DNA of 45,174 nucleotides, taken from assembly GCA_030141605.1 (NCBI GenBank), contig JAQGDQ010001351.1, positions 1 through 45,174 on the forward strand, written 5' to 3'. The notes beneath the pieces were generated by a model that was not told the origin of the DNA, did no database searches, and saw only the letters and a list, made by a program, of their open reading frames with translations. Shown piece after piece: positions 1-10,867 of this stretch (position 1 is its first letter; each line of letters starts with the position of its first letter). The position numbers and the translations under genes are program-made. Origin of the DNA: Tubiluchus corallicola (lineage: Eukaryota; Priapulida; Priapulimorpha; Priapulimorphida; Tubiluchidae).

Positions 1-425
1 TCATTCTTCTTTTTATTTACATACAAAACATAAGTTGTGCAGAACAAGCACACAAACTAGAACCAGCTAGGTAAAATATACACATTGACAGCGAATAGTG
101 CAACGTTAACAGAATGTATGCACAACATTTTACAGCCAGGTAAAGCAGTCGCCATTTCAGATATCATAGAACAGGTGTAGCCAATATTTGCTATTTACAC
201 AAGCATACAGAATACACATACAGCACATGATTCAATAGCAAATACAGTGCAGCAGCTCAGAGATTGGTATGTTTACCAGTAAAAGTGGGGATTTCTGATA
301 AAGGCATAATACACATATAATGCTATGTATATAAAAATATATATATATCATTTATTTGTACTCGTGATAGAATCACATCACATAAACAATCAGATCAACA
401 AGCAAAATGATATTAATTAACAAGA
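1..425. other. no gene recognised, AT-rich
   Basis: AT-rich sequence with no coding frame, splice-bounded exon or repeat that I can name. If the minus-strand frame next to it is a LINE remnant, this could be its 3' untranslated side, but I see no diagnostic tail. Confidence 0.5.
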
Positions 426-815
426 TTAGTAAGCAATGTGAATATATACAATTAAGTGAGAGTAAGATATGTTAGCATGGCGGTCATTCCTGTCAAAAAA
501 ATCAAAATAATTACATTCTAGAGCCCATTTAACTTCTTTAATGAAATTTACAGTCCATAGTTGTTCATCATTAACATTACTTCTTACATCTAATGTGCAG
601 GAAAAAACTTTAAAAAGAAAATTTTCGTTTGTGCAAAAAGTTTTGTACTCGTTATAAATAGATAACAAACTATAACCCGTTACAGAAGAGGCATGAAATC
701 GAGAATTATGTGCAAAGAAATTGGCTATATGATTTTCACTATATAAACAAAAACAATTCCGAATAATGGAAACACCAGAGCAAGCAGATATTCTACAAAA
801 ACATATTTTTATTTA
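426..815 (-). pseudogene. possible LINE ORF2 C-terminal remnant
   Basis: A minus-strand frame stays open for about 125 codons, including the stretch upstream of the first Met. The peptide has a hydrophobic segment with IANFFAHNSRFH and SSVTGYSLLSIYNEY, then a tail with LWTVNFIKEVKWALE. This layout (helical segment, aromatic Gly-Tyr patch, W..FI.E near the end) resembles the extreme C-terminus of CR1/Jockey-like LINE polyproteins. No zinc knuckle or catalytic motif is present, so the assignment rests on overall resemblance. It could also be a chance open frame. No splice sites frame it as an exon. Confidence 0.3.
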
Positions 816-1628
816 GTAATGCAAACTTTCGAAAATATTTTACATTCTAAACTTCAGGCAATACCTATACAAATACAATACAAAACTTTCCATAGTGTAA
901 ATTAATCAAAAATTTACATTATTAAAATATGTTTTTCATTATTCAAAGTCTCTAGGAAACCCAAGCCTTCTGAGAAGTTACGTTTATTTCAATGTTTGTG
1001 AAGGATTTAATAATAAAAGTGGAATAAGTGCTTCGTGTAATTAGTAAAATCATTTTAAAATTGCGAACATCTCACATTTGTGCACCTCCATTTTGAATGC
1101 GCCGCCCATTTTTCGACTAACGATGTCGTTCATTTGCCGAAGAAAAGTAGCACACCGTCAATTTTCGTCACAAGTATAATAAGTTTTTCACAAAAAAGAG
1201 ACAGCTGATTTTGTAATATTTTTGCGTGAACATTAGGTAAGCTGCAGAAGTTTAAATTAGTTTAAGCATCGCGTGCTCACGGAAAACCACGACGCGCTTA
1301 CGAAAAGTCACAAAGTCTCCCAGTTATGTCATGATTTTCACGTGAATGTCGGACTACCATTGTGACTGAATATTTCTATACAGTGAGAATATAAACAGTA
1401 TTGCCTATACTTTACAGTTTTAGTAACTGTATGTCTTACAGACAGTTTTGTGCAAATTTTATTTAACAATGCTAATATAACAATTGTTCAGTAAAATAAA
1501 TCTCACACACTCAGTTACACTTCCTTTTCTTTAGCTCAGCAGGCAGAGATGTCACACATCCAGGGTTTAGTACGTTTAGCGAACTTTCCGCAATTTTGTA
1601 AAGTGAGAAATAATTTAGAATCTTTGCT
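816..1628. other. intergenic, nothing recognised
   Basis: No coding frame with family features. Around 1081-1320 the sequence is a little richer in CG dinucleotides than its surroundings, but no promoter or exon can be supported. Confidence 0.4.
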
Positions 1629-2524
1629 AATAAGCCTTTTCATAGCTTTTTTGTTGTGCACACTGCACAAGCACGGTTGCTGTAGGTCAAAGGTTAAGCA
1701 TAATAAAGCAAAGCACCGTATATACAAGCGTCACTTGACGTGTGTAAAGCAAAGCTGTCTGCCACATCATTTTTTTGCATGGGCCTTATACTCAGTTATA
1801 CAGTCTGTGTGTAGAGTAACTTACTAGCAGGATCTTGCTTGGGAATAAGAAAGAATGAACTAAGTAACGTATTAGCTAGGTGTTGAAACTGTTACTACAG
1901 TGGCCGCCGCTTATTGTGGACACCTCGGGCCAGCAGTGTATGTCCATATTAAGCGGCTGTCCATATTAAGCGAAGTGACCCATGAAGACCCTTCCCCTTC
2001 ATTAAAAAAGGCAAAAAACTGTCTGTATCAACTCGTCTCCTGTTTTATTGAAAAAAAGAAGTCAGACGAGTTTGTTTGGCAGGAAACTTTTCTCTCAACC
2101 TTGAACGGAAGGAAGTTATCACAGTTTCGAAGCTCTCAAGGCCACGGCAAACGGCGAACTGACTGATGCAATGACTCACACAGGCAGCAGAGCGGGAAGC
2201 TCTTTTCAATCACGCGCGCAGGCCGTGGTTGGCACGGCTGGTTCACGTTATATGACCTTACGTTATAGGTTCGCTGTCCATATTAAGCGGCGGTTGTCCA
2301 TATTAACCGGCAGATTTTATTAGGGGAAAATTCCGTCCCTCGCGAGTTGTCCACAATAACCGGCTGTCCACAATAACCGTGTCCATAATAAGCGGCGGCC
2401 ACTGTATTACAAAAGCATGGGCCGCAAGGCATTGTCAAGTGTACACAAATGTGCTGTCTGGTTCTCTTAACCTTTGACTTTTCCACGATCATCTTCAATC
2501 GCTGGAACTGTGAAAAGGCTTATT
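1629..2524. mobile_element. decayed MITE with AATAAGCCTTTTCA termini
   Basis: The left end reads AATAAGCCTTTTCATAG and the right end is its inverse (CTGTGAAAAGGCTTATT, ending at 2524). The inverted similarity extends inward to matching GGTCAAAGGTTAAG / CTTAACCTTTGAC blocks. A diverged partial copy lies inverted at 15012-15317. Without the nested element at 1898-2404 it is about 390 bp and has no coding capacity. I could not find a clear target-site duplication, so the superfamily is not assigned. Confidence 0.7.
1898..2404. mobile_element. Tc1/mariner-pogo (Tigger-like) MITE, nested
   Basis: The termini are inverted repeats: CAGTGGCCGCCGCTTATTGT on the left, and on the right the inverse of CAGTGGCCGCCGCTTATTAT. 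They are flanked by TA dinucleotides at 1896-1897 and 2405-2406. Subterminal copies of TCCATATTAAGCGG occur near both ends. About 507 bp, no transposase frame. TA duplication plus CAGTGG termini are typical of pogo/Tigger-type elements. It sits inside the older element at 1629-2524; the related copy at 15012-15317 shows the site unoccupied. Confidence 0.85.
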
Positions 2525-3861
2525 GTTAGAGGAAAAGGGAAAATAAGAAACCTAGTGATTTGCTGACTGTAATCAAAAGTTTTCGTGCATCTTCAGTCTC
2601 ACATAATCTTACAGTAGGATTGTGACATCCCACGGCACCCGTTGACGCATTTCCCATTGTCAAGGATATTTTGTTATACTTTCTAATTGCTGGCTGCTAG
2701 TTTCACTTATATATACATAATTTCATTAACATCATTATTATAAATCTATAAAAAAAATTATTTTCAATTTTTATATTCACAAAACAATAACACACATAAC
2801 CCGGCAATTTTAACTGACACAGTTACAGTGCATTGCGAAAGTCTAGTAGTTGGGTCCCCACTATCGATCAATACTCATATATACAACTACTACTATTCTA
2901 CTAGCTTAACATAAAGAGAGAGGTTACGTTAAATGCAACATGCAAACTTGAGAGCATAGTTTATTTGTGAATTTGATGCATGCTGGAGTAATCGCCGAAA
3001 ATTAATGCAAAAACGTTTCCAATGACAGTTTCCAACTTCCTTAGAATATTGGAAGAGATAATCAAGGAAATCAAGTATATGTAAAATTGATATAAACCGT
3101 TTGTGCAATCTAGCAAGTTCAGAAGACTGTTAACTTTATTTCAGCGGAATGGAAGAAGACAGCAAGTTGTATTTAGTGATGTCTGAAAGCCGTACGCCTG
3201 GACTTTATAAGAAAATAAAACAAAATTTAACGACAAAGGCTCAAATTTGCTTCTAGCCAACAGCATATTAAAATCGCCATTAAAACATGTGCATAACTGA
3301 CGCTTACCCAAAAATAATCCACGAATTCCTTCATTTTGGTATTATATAATGTAGGATTTTAATTTATTAAGCAACAGCCTACTCATTACACAACAAATTC
3401 ATTGAAATTCTAGTGGCTCTTCTACAGTAGCTCTTCGCCACAAAATACCATAGAGCAAATGCGAAGAAGTTGAAACTTGAACATCGAAACTTATTAAAAG
3501 AAAGCGCTTTTTTCTACGACTTAAACGGTATAGGTTGAGTCGAGGATTCCAACGACAAACTGTTTCGAGTAAGTCAAAGAACTGCAATCCTAAAAGAACC
3601 TATAAAGGCGGTAAGACAATAATTTATAGGAATGAATGAGACAAAGATTCAAAATATTATTTTGAAAGGACTTGTTTTAAAATACAATGAAGTGTATGCT
3701 TAACCTATAATTGGTTATCATGATGGTCAATGTTTTTAAACAGGCAAAATAAAGTGCTACTGCTGCTACTACTGCTGCTATTATTACTAGTATTAACTTA
3801 GATTTCTTTGTGACAGGTCAATTGCAACTGTAACTTCGATAAAGTTACTTTATAGCTTGCA
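2525..3861. other. intergenic, nothing recognised
   Basis: No supported gene. A short imperfect trinucleotide tract of CTG/CTA units lies near 3759-3785. The rest is AT-rich unique-looking sequence. Confidence 0.4.
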
Positions 3862-4212
3862 TTAATTTGTAATTCCATATTGCAATATTTGAGAGCTTAA
3901 ATAAATTTTGATTCGAAATACATAAACATGAAAAGGTTTACTTAGTCGTGCATTAAGGATTTTATTCCACATTTCTTTAAAGTTACCTTGATCCTCTTGT
4001 GAGATAGAAAGTTCTAATTTCACTGTTGCAGCACAGTTGTCATATTCTTTACGATTTCGAATCCACAACTTTATTAAGAAAATTGCACAACTGTCAATCA
4101 CAGCCGATCTTATTTTCAAGTAAATTATTTTGTCCTCTTTCTGTCGAGCACTATACAGTGGTAAGTAAAAGGTGAGCGTGGGAATACAGTGGCTTAGGAA
4201 CTCCTGCCATTC
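3862..4212 (-). other. orphan open frame of about 116 codons
   Basis: The minus strand stays open from about 4212 down to a stop at 3862. The peptide begins EWQEFLSHCIPTLTFYLPL, runs through YSARQKEDKIIYL and KLWIRNRKEYDNC, and has an acidic amphipathic stretch ELSISQEDQGNFKEMWNKIL. The composition looks more protein-like than most frames in this AT-rich window. A possible acceptor (ATGGCAG, before 4206) would trim it to an exon-like unit, but no donor or family motif supports that. It could be a transposon ORF scrap or chance. Confidence 0.25.
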
Positions 4213-4890
4213 TCACGCAATTTTATTCTGAGCAGAAAAATGAGAGCGGTTCTTTCTCCACCAGAAAATGTCCAGCGACCTGACATGTACTCTTGTAAGC
4301 AACGGAAAAGAGTCCAATATCTAATGGAGCAGAGCTCTGGACTCAGAGGAAGAAAGAGTATTTTGCAAATCCTGCAGCCGAGACCCAAACAGCTTCATCA
4401 CAAGATGGATGATATTTGCCTTATCATGAACGACTGCCAACTTAAAAACATTTGATTAAGACCCATCCAGACTCTCAGGATCAAACTCGTAGCACCAGAG
4501 CCAGAAAACAGCATGCAGAACATTGCAGACCAACCTCCAAGTTAGTTTTACTCGTGGGTAATGAAGGTTTAATTCCCACCAGACGAAGCATTTGACAAAA
4601 TTCCTAAGAAGAAATTGGGGGAGCCAGATTTTACTGTCAAACAATTTAATGTTGCCTTCTATAAATATTTGTTTCTGTATTTTTACAAATATGCATTTCT
4701 TTAGTGTGTGAAACAAAGCCAGTTTCAGTTGTGTGACCTAAGTTTTAGTCATGTGACCTAAGTATACGCTACCTATCAGTCACACTTGTTTTTTACACAT
4801 AGTTAGATTTTCTGTTGCCGCAATGCTGATCATGCCTTTATAAATAGCTGAATCACCTTGTTCAGCTTGTCATAATTTAACAGTCATTAG

Positions 4891-5040
4891 TTGTATTGTC
4901 AAGCTAATGTTGTCACCAGTAAACATTGCACCTTAACAGAATTTGAAATTTGCAGAAAATTATATGAATTCACGAAGCTCCCTTTTGGTTGCTTAAATGC
5001 TGCACCAATTTTGATCTCATTTATTGGCCCATTGCAAACA
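4891..5040 (+). pseudogene. Ty3/gypsy reverse-transcriptase remnant
   Basis: The plus-strand peptide contains LYEFTKLPFGCLNAAPILI. It aligns by eye with the hallmark of Ty3/gypsy reverse transcriptases, in which a G-x-Y-E-F block is followed by a PFG-L-x-NAP-x-x-F motif. Upstream residues VTSKHCTLTEFEIC fit the preceding strand loosely. The match is short and the frame degrades on both sides; no protease, RNase H, integrase or LTR is seen nearby. It is a decayed fragment with no coding function. Confidence 0.55.
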
Positions 5041-6131
5041 TATACCAAAAGCCAGTATATGCCAAGTCATCGACAAGTACTGCATGTACTCTTTTGCATT
5101 TCCTTGTTCCGACATGTCTGCAGATATTGTCGCAAGACATCTATTTGAACTTTTCTCGGTGTTTGTTGCTCCCGGATCTATACACAGCAAAAGAGGAGCA
5201 CAATTTTAGAGTAAAGCCTTACATCAATTTTCAATTTGTAATGGGGTGATGAAATCACTTACAATGCCTAACCATCTGGAAGGAAATTCTCAATGAGATG
5301 GAACAATATATTCAGGAATAAACCGATTTCCACAGCAGGTAATAGTTAACTGAATTCAGTTAAAATGTCTTTATCAAAATAGTAATTCTGACGGTATGCA
5401 CTAATTATAAACAACTGGCTGAATTTTGCCACATTAATTAGCACACATAGTTATTGCATAAATTTTTAGGTCTTGAGATGATGACATTATTATTTTACTC
5501 AATGTGCATGTACATACCATTGTTGTAAAGTTGTTCCTAGTAATTTCCTATGTGTGTATTTCAAATCTACCATTCACAGACTGATATGTTCTGATCAATA
5601 CAATTTTATCCAAATTTTTTTGTTTTGTTATCAAGGTTAATTTACTTATACTCAACAGAAGCTATTTTGCAATGCCAAAATTCATAACTTAAATATTTTT
5701 TAATCTCACAATCAATCTCATAATTGGACAAGCCTATTCGCATTTAGTCCTATCTAATCCTTGCATACCTCTTGTCAGTTTTTATAGTTAAAGTAATTTT
5801 ATGCATTACAAGGAATATATTTTTTGTGATTTTCAGTCTTTATATTTATAAATATAACTAATCTCATGACCTATTATTTTTGGATGAATCAGTTATTTAC
5901 ATATTATTTTCACTAATTTCTTAGACGCGTACTTCGATTTATTACCATGTTTACCAAGTATCATAAACATACATTTTTTGACTCTGAATGCATTAAAAAT
6001 TTTTCTAGAAGGCTTTTTATATTCTTCAAGTAGTTCGTAGAAAAGGCTCAACTGTGTTTATTTAGATTCTATGAATATGTTGCTAATAAGATACAAAGAT
6101 TTCTTGTTTTGCTTGTTTGTATTTGTAATCT
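5041..6131. other. intergenic, nothing recognised
   Basis: AT-rich DNA without supported genes. It ends at the first copy of the ACTAACTATT direct repeat that precedes the SINE. Confidence 0.4.
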
Positions 6132-6331
6132 ACTAACTATTTACTATTAGCTATTTATCGGAAGTGGTGCTGACAAGCCACTGGCGTAGCAGTGTCTAGT
6201 TTTTTGTGGGATTACTGCTGCGTTTACCTGTCTGAAGGTAGATTTCTTTTATTTTAGAATTCTGCCTGCCCAATGTCTACAATAGACGTGACGGACGTAT
6301 GAATATGATGATGATGTTGACTAACTATTTA
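6132..6331 (+). mobile_element. SINE with (ATG)n tail and target-site duplication
   Basis: The body starts near 6180 with ACTGGCGTAGCAGTGTCT, which resembles a tRNA-type box A. It continues through a TGCCTGCCCAATGTCTACAA block and ends in ATGATGATG. A second copy lies inverted at 20949-21098 and a short one at 10085-10131. The 12-mer ACTAACTATTTA occurs on both sides (6132-6143 and 6320-6331), as expected for a target-site duplication. The last unique bases, GGACGTATGA, match the end of the RTE ORF at 7883-7892, suggesting RTE machinery mobilises this SINE. Confidence 0.7.
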
Positions 6332-6339
6332 TAGTATAG

Positions 6340-7908
6340 TTTCATTTACTAAAGAAGAAGTAAAGCATGCGCAAAATCATTGAAAAACAACAAAAGCCCT
6401 GGCGCTGATGAATTAAATGCTGAGTTAGTCAAGTATAGATCAGAAAATTTATCTGCAGAAATTGCTGAAATTCTAAAAAATATTTCCAAAACAGGCACAT
6501 TTCCACAGGATATTCAAAAAGGAATACTTATCCCTTTACCCAAGCCAGGTAAGAAACGAGGTCCTATAGAAAATCTTAGACCATTGATGTTGCTTACACT
6601 AATAAGGAAGATTTTGGCTATCTGTATGTTGACTAGGATCTATGACAGGTTACACACTTACATTCCAACAAGCCAAGCAGCATATCAGCCAGGACGGAAT
6701 ACTACTGAATTAGTACAAGCCTGTAAATTACTAGCCGAAAAAGCCATCTCTTCTGTTGATTACTCAATATATATTCTCATGATCGATATGTCAAAGGCCT
6801 TTGATTGCATTCGGAGAAAAACTCTGCTTTGCTGTCTGGAAGAAATCCTTGAAATTGATGAAATATACATCATAAGTATAATGTTAGAAAATCTATTATT
6901 TCAAGTCAGGTGTGAAGGGAAATTGAGTCAGCCATTTTCTACAAACAAAGGAGTACCTCAGGGTGACTGTCTAAGCCCTGTACTTTTTACTTTATATCTT
7001 GCCATAGCTCTCACCGAGGACAAAGTTATACCATTGAAAGACCTAGAAGATCACAACTACACAATTCTTGATCCTGAATTAATCCCGAATGAAGTAAGAC
7101 AAGAACACAGTTACAGCTCTCTACAAAATAAGTCACTACTATATCTATGCAGTGTGCTGATGATGTGGCATGGATTACAAGAAACAAAGAAGAAGCAGTT
7201 GAAATAAAAAAATCAATAGAGGAGAAACTGAACAGAATGGATCTCGTTGTAAAAAAAAATAAAACTGAATAGTTTCACATAACACGCCATGGTGATGAAT
7301 CATGGCAAAGATGCAAATATCTCGGTAGTCTGCTGGCTACAGAGGACGACATATCAAGACGGAAGATAATGGCATTATCAGCTTACTCAAAACTCACAAA
7401 AGTTTTTGAGAATAGGAAGATTTCTTTGGAAACAAAATTTAGAATATTCTCTGCCTTAGTTGAAACTGTATTTCTGTATAACTCTAAGCTCTGGACATTA
7501 AAAGCAAATCATAAAGCTGAAATTGATGCATTTCAAAGGCGAAATTACAGAAACATTTTGGGTATTAGATGGCCAAAGAAAATTTCAAACAAAGATCTAT
7601 ATGAAAAAATAAAAGAAGAACCTTGGACAAGAAAAATAAAAAGACGCCGTTTAAGATGGATTGGGCATATGCTTAGACTACCTGATGATGTTCCAGTGAA
7701 GACAGCTCTTCAACAAGCCATAGAACCAGCTAAAAAACCTGCAGGAGGACAAATGTTAACATATCTAGATTTTGCACAGAAAGATTTAAACAGTTCAGCA
7801 TTGATCCTTAGAAATAAATGCACTTGGGGCATTGCAGCGTGTAGGGAGTCCTGGCATAGGGAGGTGAGCAGAATCATGTCACTGGACGTATGATTCATTG
7901 GATGATGG
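6340..7908 (+). pseudogene. RTE-type LINE reverse transcriptase, broken
   Basis: A 5'-truncated non-LTR retrotransposon. The first frame (6380-7207) carries the fingers/palm: KNNKSPGADELNAELVK, a LIPLPKPGK block, SQAAYQPGRNT, motif A LMIDMSKAFDCI and motif B KGVPQGDCLSP. The catalytic box then appears in another frame as CADDVAW, where F/YADD is usual. An in-frame stop lies near 7269. The thumb and C-terminal part (7369-7893) has the RTE-clade signature: KYLGSLLA, SKLWTLK, FQRRNYRNILGIRWP and RRRLRWIGHMLRLPDD. The start of the domain near 6347 is also frameshifted. No endonuclease remains. The fragment is bracketed by ACTAACTATT at 6320 and 7909. Confidence 0.9.
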
Positions 7909-8334
7909 ACTAACTATTCAACTTTACAACATCGTACTAACAACGAACTAAAAAAGATTGATGACTGGATGAAAGCAAATAAATTAGCTGTTAATTACAC
8001 TAAAACTAAGTATATGTTAATCAGTAGGAACCTTTCACAACAAGACTCTTCCACTTTCGAACTCAAAATTGGTGACATAACTCTAACACAAAGTAGTAAT
8101 ATAAAATACCTTGGGTTGCATATTGACAACAATATGAAGTGGTCTACCCACATTTCCTCTACAGCAACAAAATTAAACAAAATAGCTGGTATTTTTGCAA
8201 AGTTAAGACATTTTATTAATTTGCTTGTTTTAAAAATGATCTACCATGCATTAGTCTATCCGTACCTCCAATACTGTGTGTTGTCATGGTGGCAAATACA
8301 TAATACATGGTGCATATACATAATAGTTGATTAA
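7909..8334 (+). pseudogene. second LINE (CR1/Jockey-like) RT fragment
   Basis: An open frame running from the direct repeat itself (TNYSTLQHRTNNELKKIDDW) through ANKLAVNYTKTKYMLIS, IKYLGLHIDNNMKWSTHI and MIYHALVYPYLQYCVLSWW. These are the stretches that normally follow the FADD box in CR1/Jockey/L2-type reverse transcriptases, a clade distinct from the RTE fragment next to it. Both ends are cut: it starts just after the place where ADD would be, and the frame stops in the thumb. No catalytic residues remain. Confidence 0.85.
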
Positions 8335-8719
8335 CATAGTGTTCCTCTATGTACAATAAAATATATTTCGCATTATGATACCAATCAACATTAAATCAGA
8401 AATGAAAAAAATGTCATAAAAATAATCTTAGAATGTTACTTTTTTATTTAAAAAACCTTTTTCGAGTTTACACTTAAATGCAATAAACTTAGCAAAAGAT
8501 TTAGAAATGTTCAGAAATGAGTTACTGACGACTGAAATAATTCAGAAGAGACGACTGTTTCATTGATGATACACGCAAGCAGTCAACACGACGTTTAATC
8601 AAACACAATCCTTGAATATCATCGCCTGTGACTCTGTCAGACTGTTCAAAGTATCCTAATCTAATCCTGGTGAGACACACACTAGATAAATTATGTCTGT
8701 CTATCGAGTACAGCAGCAT
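8335..8719. other. intergenic, nothing recognised
   Basis: AT-rich sequence after the LINE fragment. I see no gene or repeat boundary. Confidence 0.35.
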
Positions 8720-8950
8720 TGTCTACATACCGCGGTTATATTGATCGACACGCGGTATATGTATTGATCGATTCACCTCTGAGTTTGTCTGTTTTGGCGA
8801 CATAACGAATATAGTTTACATAAGCACTCATCCTAGCATGACGTGGCGAGGGTGGCGACTTAACGAGGTAAATATCAAAGCAGGAAATCCGTCCTGGTAC
8901 TTTCTATGGCGAGAGACGAGTTTGGCGGCATAACGAGAGGCGAGATAACG
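8720..8950. mobile_element. one end of a Tigger-like MITE
   Basis: The right part reads AACGAGGCTAGACTG followed by TA. Its inverse (TACAGTCTAGCCTCGTTAT) is the typical start of a pogo/Tigger-type element. Internal copies of CATAACGAG and GGCGA/CTTAACGAG motifs repeat toward the end, as in subterminal repeats. I did not find the matching left terminus, so this is probably a truncated copy; the left coordinate is approximate. Confidence 0.45.
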
Positions 8951-9481
8951 AGGCTAGACTGTATTCATTCATCGCAGCCTATATCTGTATCTGTTTCCAC
9001 GTGGAAAATAAGCCCTTGAATGCTCTTAGCTTATAACCAGCAAATACCAGTGATACAAAAAAAATTTAATGTATTATTGTAGCAGTAATCTTGCTAATGA
9101 ATCACTTATATTCTTATAATTTGCCCCCCCTCCCCATAGCCCATCTTTAATGGTTATGATGGCTACATTACTACCATCAATTGTATTTAAATGTTTTATA
9201 CAATTATAGTTATTACTACAAGTATAATGTATAATTTAATCTCCTCTCCCCCACTTAAATTTGGGTACATATATGTGTATATGTATATCATTGTATATAC
9301 AAGTAAGCTTATGGTGCATTGTAATACAAGTAAGTGGTGCATTGACAGATAATCACATAATTCATATTCGTAACTATTTTAAAAAAAAATTTCACTCTTT
9401 AAGGCTCACTCAAAGTCGTAATTACATATTATGTTTTCCTTTCTCAACTTTCCGGTTTATTACTCTTATACCATTGCTATT
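8951..9481. other. intergenic, nothing recognised
   Basis: AT-rich DNA with a short C tract near 9123. No supported gene. Confidence 0.35.
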
Positions 9482-10019
9482 ATTACATCATTTACTTCAT
9501 CCTTATTTACATTAAGTTATCTACAGCAGCATGCATAACTATAATCGTTTTTTCATTTAAGTAAGGTGAGTGTGTTAATGACCGTATGGTCGTACACTCA
9601 CCTCGCACTACTCAAATTATTACATCATTTACTTCATCCTTATTTACATTAAGTTATCTACAGAAGCATGCATAACTATAATCGTTTTTTCATTTAAGTA
9701 AGGTGAGTGTGTTAATGACCGTATGGTCGTACACTCACCTCGCACTACTCAAATTATTACATCATTTACTTCATCCTTATTTACATTAAGTTATCTACAG
9801 AAGCATGCATAACTATAATCGTTTTTTCATTTAAGTAAGGTGAGTGTGTTAATGACCGTATGGTCGTACACTCACCTCGCACTACTCAAATTATTACATC
9901 ATTTACTTCATCCTTATTTACATTAAGTTATCTACAGAAGCATGCATAACTATAATCATTTAAGTAAGGTGAGCGTGTTAATGACCGTATGGTCGTACAC
10001 TCACCTCGCACTACTCAAA
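9482..10019. repeat. 137-bp tandem repeat with palindromic core
   Basis: Four head-to-tail units begin at 9482, 9619, 9756 and 9893, each 137 bp apart and almost identical; the last lacks GTTTTTTC. Each unit contains an inverted repeat, GGTGAGTGT ... ACACTCACC, with an inner GACC-GTAT-GGTC hairpin. Confidence 0.95.
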
Positions 10020-10084
10020 TTATTTTATTTAAAGTTTATTAATGTGTTTGATATTGTATTTTTGATGTGTGAAATAAAATTCAT

Positions 10085-10131
10085 AGTTCTGCCTGCCCAA
10101 TTTCTACAATAAATGTGAAGGGCAGATGATA
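10085..10131 (+). mobile_element. 3' fragment of the SINE
   Basis: Matches the 3' part of the SINE at 6132-6331 (TTCTGCCTGCCCAAT, then TCTACAATAAATGTGA) and ends in a GATGATAATGATAA tail. The 5' part is missing. Confidence 0.6.
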
Positions 10132-10867
10132 ATGATAAATAATTATCGTAAGGTTATAAACTCAATAGCTACCCAAAAACGGTCGAAATTATATCTTACA
10201 ATGCAATACAATGGAATTTTTTTCAAACTTCTTGTAACGGGTCTCCGTGTCAAAAAGGTTTATTCATTTCAGTGCATATCAGAGAGTAGGCTTGCATTTA
10301 TTTTTAAAAACACGCCTTTGGTCTGTTAGATACCAATATTAAATAAAAGAAATTCATTGCATTAGTAACTTGTCACTTTTTAAAATTTGTGTGGCAAGAC
10401 AGAGCAAGAAACTTAACTAGACAAAGTGGCAAAGATGTTACACATGTTGCAGTAATTTGTGAATTCCTTGTATCTGTAACTAGAGATACAAACAAGCTTT
10501 GTTGGAGCTTTGCTTCTTGTGTGTATTATAATGCTCTTTTAACTTTATTGAATTGTCCTGAAAGGGCCAGTTCGACAGATTTGATCAAATGGGGCCTGCG
10601 AACATGCTTGAGCAGAGGACGCTACGATGAATTAATGAGTGTCCAGAGTGCGTAAAGTTTCTCGGTACTGTGAAGGCAATGGAACCATTCAGTCTGACCT
10701 CATATGTCTCAATGTTTCAATGTTTTTTGCACATCACTTGTTTATTTGTTTTACAATTTCAGTTTGTCGTCGCCATTTACCAATAAAATATATTGTTATT
10801 ACCTTTAAGAAAGGTAATTGACGAGCCCTATATCTGCTTTAGTTAGATGGTCATTCAATGTTAATGT
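10132..10867. other. no gene supported; one orphan frame
   Basis: The only long frame (10389-10655, plus) encodes a Cys/Ser/Leu-rich peptide with CVYYNALLTLLNC and no family motif, and it lacks credible splice sites. I treat it as non-coding. Confidence 0.35.

Noticed and set aside
6180-6260. tRNA gene
   Set aside because: Only a box A-like start; no box B, no cloverleaf, and it is part of a dispersed SINE.
10389-10655. 88-codon plus-strand frame
   Set aside because: No domain, no splice context, and adjacent to transposon fragments.
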